DNA of 5,036 nucleotides from Gammaproteobacteria bacterium (GTDB lineage Bacteria; Pseudomonadota; Gammaproteobacteria; Enterobacterales; Alteromonadaceae), in assembly GCA_027484495.1 (NCBI GenBank), contig JAIXSW010000122.1, positions 1 through 5,036 of the forward strand. The letters are read 5' to 3'. How positions within the stretch are numbered: position 1 is the stretch's first letter; every line of letters begins with the position of its first letter. The translations under genes were made by a program, and so were the position numbers. Below the pieces are notes generated by a model, which did not search any database, was not told the DNA's origin, and worked only from the letters and a program-made list of their open reading frames with translations. Of the stretch, positions 3,887-5,036 are shown piece by piece.

Positions 3887-5017
3887 TTGACTAAGTCCGC
3901 CCTGCTCGTACTGGAAGACGGCACCGTATTTCGTGGTACAGCCATTGGCGCTGAAGGTGTGTCGGTTGGTGAAGTGGTGTTTAATACTTCAATGACCGGG
4001 TATCAGGAGATCCTGACCGACCCTTCATATGCAGAACAAATGGTCACTTTGACCTATCCCCACATTGGTAATACCGGCACCAATGATGAAGACGAAGAAT
4101 CCGGCAGAGTCTGGGCCAAGGGCCTGATCATTCGCGACCTTCCTCTGCTTGCTTCTAATTTCCGTAATCAACGTTCCCTTAGTCAATACCTCAAAGATCA
4201 CAACGTGCTCGGCATCGCCGACATTGACACGCGTAAACTGACCCGCATCCTGCGTGAAAAAGGCGCTCAGAACGGTTGCTTGATGGCCGGCGATATCGAC
4301 GAAGCCAAAGCGCTGGAGCTGGCACGCAGTTTCCCGGGGTTGTCCGGCATGGATCTGGCCAAAGAAGTCACAGTCAAAGCGCCATATAGCTTCAGCGAAG
4401 GCAGCTGGGAACTGGGGCTCGGTCATAAAAAAGCACCAGAGTCAGTGTTTCACGTCGTTGCCTACGATTTTGGTGTGAAACGCAATATTTTACGTATGTT
4501 GGTTGATCGTGGCTGTCGCCTGACCATAGTTCCGGCGCAAACGCCAGCAGCTGAAGTGTTAGCGCTGAATCCGGATGGGATTTTCCTGTCGAATGGTCCT
4601 GGTGACCCGGCGCCTTGTACTTATGCCATCGAAGCGATTAAGACTTTCCTTGAAACCGACATTCCGGTGTTTGGTATCTGTTTGGGCCACCAGTTATTGG
4701 CGTTAGCCAGCGGTGCCAAAACACTGAAGATGAAGTTTGGTCACCACGGTGGGAACCACCCGGTGCAAAACCTCGACAGTAAAAAAGTTTTAATCACGGC
4801 GCAGAACCACGGTTTTGCTGTGGATGAAGCCACGTTGCCCGCCACGTTGCGCGCGACGCACAAGTCACTGTTTGATGGCTCGCTGCAGGGCATTCATCGC
4901 ACCGACAAACCGGCATTCAGCTTTCAGGGCCACCCTGAAGCCAGCCCGGGCCCGCATGAAGCCAGTGAATTGTTTGATCACTTTATCGCACTGATGCAAC
5001 AGCGTAACGCCAAATAA
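3887..5017 (+). CDS. carA: Carbamoyl-phosphate synthase small (glutaminase) subunit
   Basis: From TTG 3887 the product is 376 residues (E. coli CarA 382). It hydrolyses glutamine and passes ammonia to CarB, which makes carbamoyl phosphate for arginine and pyrimidine synthesis in the cytosol. The N-terminal small-subunit domain is nearly E. coli-like: SALLVLEDGT (4-13), GEVVFNTSMTGYQEILTDPS (28-47), DIDTRKLTR (112-120) and GMDLAKEV (154-161). The class I glutamine amidotransferase domain starts near AYDFGVKRNILR (192-203) and has SNGPGDPAPC (235-244), the nucleophile C265 in GICLGHQ (263-269), FGHHGGNHPV (284-293), and the H349/E351 dyad in GHPEASPGP (348-356), so all catalytic residues are present. 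E. coli carA also starts with TTG at the equivalent MxKSALLVLEDGT position, which supports this start; GTG 3836 would add 17 residues with no homologous sequence. The terminator-like hairpin upstream suggests control by attenuation. carB is expected just beyond the window. Confidence 0.97.
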   Translation: MTKSALLVLEDGTVFRGTAIGAEGVSVGEVVFNTSMTGYQEILTDPSYAEQMVTLTYPHIGNTGTNDEDEESGRVWAKGLIIRDLPLLASNFRNQRSLSQYLKDHNVLGIADIDTRKLTRILREKGAQNGCLMAGDIDEAKALELARSFPGLSGMDLAKEVTVKAPYSFSEGSWELGLGHKKAPESVFHVVAYDFGVKRNILRMLVDRGCRLTIVPAQTPAAEVLALNPDGIFLSNGPGDPAPCTYAIEAIKTFLETDIPVFGICLGHQLLALASGAKTLKMKFGHHGGNHPVQNLDSKKVLITAQNHGFAVDEATLPATLRATHKSLFDGSLQGIHRTDKPAFSFQGHPEASPGPHEASELFDHFIALMQQRNAK

Positions 5018-5020
5018 GCC

Positions 5021-5033
5021 AGGATTGAGAGAG
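5021..5033 (+). promoter_or_regulatory. Probable carB ribosome-binding region at the window edge
   Basis: The 19 bases after the carA stop contain AGGA (5021-5024) and a purine run GAGAGAG (5027-5033). The final base, A at 5036, could be the first of a carB start codon. This fits the usual tight carA-carB operon, but carB itself is not in the window. Confidence 0.35.
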
Positions 5034-5036
5034 CTA

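Noticed and set aside
4025..4426. Open frame of 133 codons on the minus strand inside carA
   Set aside because: It lies wholly antisense to highly conserved CarA sequence and has no recognisable motif or ribosome-binding site.

Overview
The window looks like chromosomal DNA of a gammaproteobacterium. The CarA and DapB proteins read very close to the E. coli ones, the dapB-carA order is the usual gammaproteobacterial one, and carA uses the same TTG start as E. coli carA. Moderate GC content, frequent CAG/CTG codons and a NahK-like sugar kinase suggest the Alteromonadales/Rheinheimera-Alishewanella neighbourhood. That narrower placement is inference from general resemblance, not from a search. 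Every complete gene is on the + strand.

Layout. (1) 1-381 is the C-terminal third of a YqhD-type iron-containing alcohol dehydrogenase. Two hairpins follow it (388-407 and 439-463). (2) 494-1360 and 1423-2508 are a sugar-1-phosphate nucleotidyltransferase and a NahK-like (APH-fold) sugar kinase. They are separated by 62 bp that hold a hairpin and are very probably one operon. Together they could turn a free hexose or N-acetylhexosamine into a nucleotide sugar; the substrate is not readable from sequence. (3) 2509-2879 is a 371-bp gap. It holds a strong intrinsic terminator with a UCCG tetraloop, then two 74-bp direct tandem copies of a hairpin-rich element, then a candidate extended -10 promoter for dapB. 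(4) 2880-3689 is dapB (4-hydroxy-tetrahydrodipicolinate reductase, lysine/meso-diaminopimelate synthesis). (5) 3690-3886 is a structured leader region before carA. It contains a perfect TATAAT, an imperfect 22-bp palindrome, and a terminator-like hairpin with a T6 tract that ends 7 bp before the carA ribosome-binding site. (6) 3887-5017 is carA, the glutaminase subunit of carbamoyl-phosphate synthase (arginine and pyrimidine synthesis). The last 19 bases probably lead into carB.

No wholly new multi-gene system is visible. The points most worth a second look are the carA leader, which is arranged like a transcription attenuator, the 74-bp tandem terminator-like repeat, and the kinase/nucleotidyltransferase salvage-type pair.
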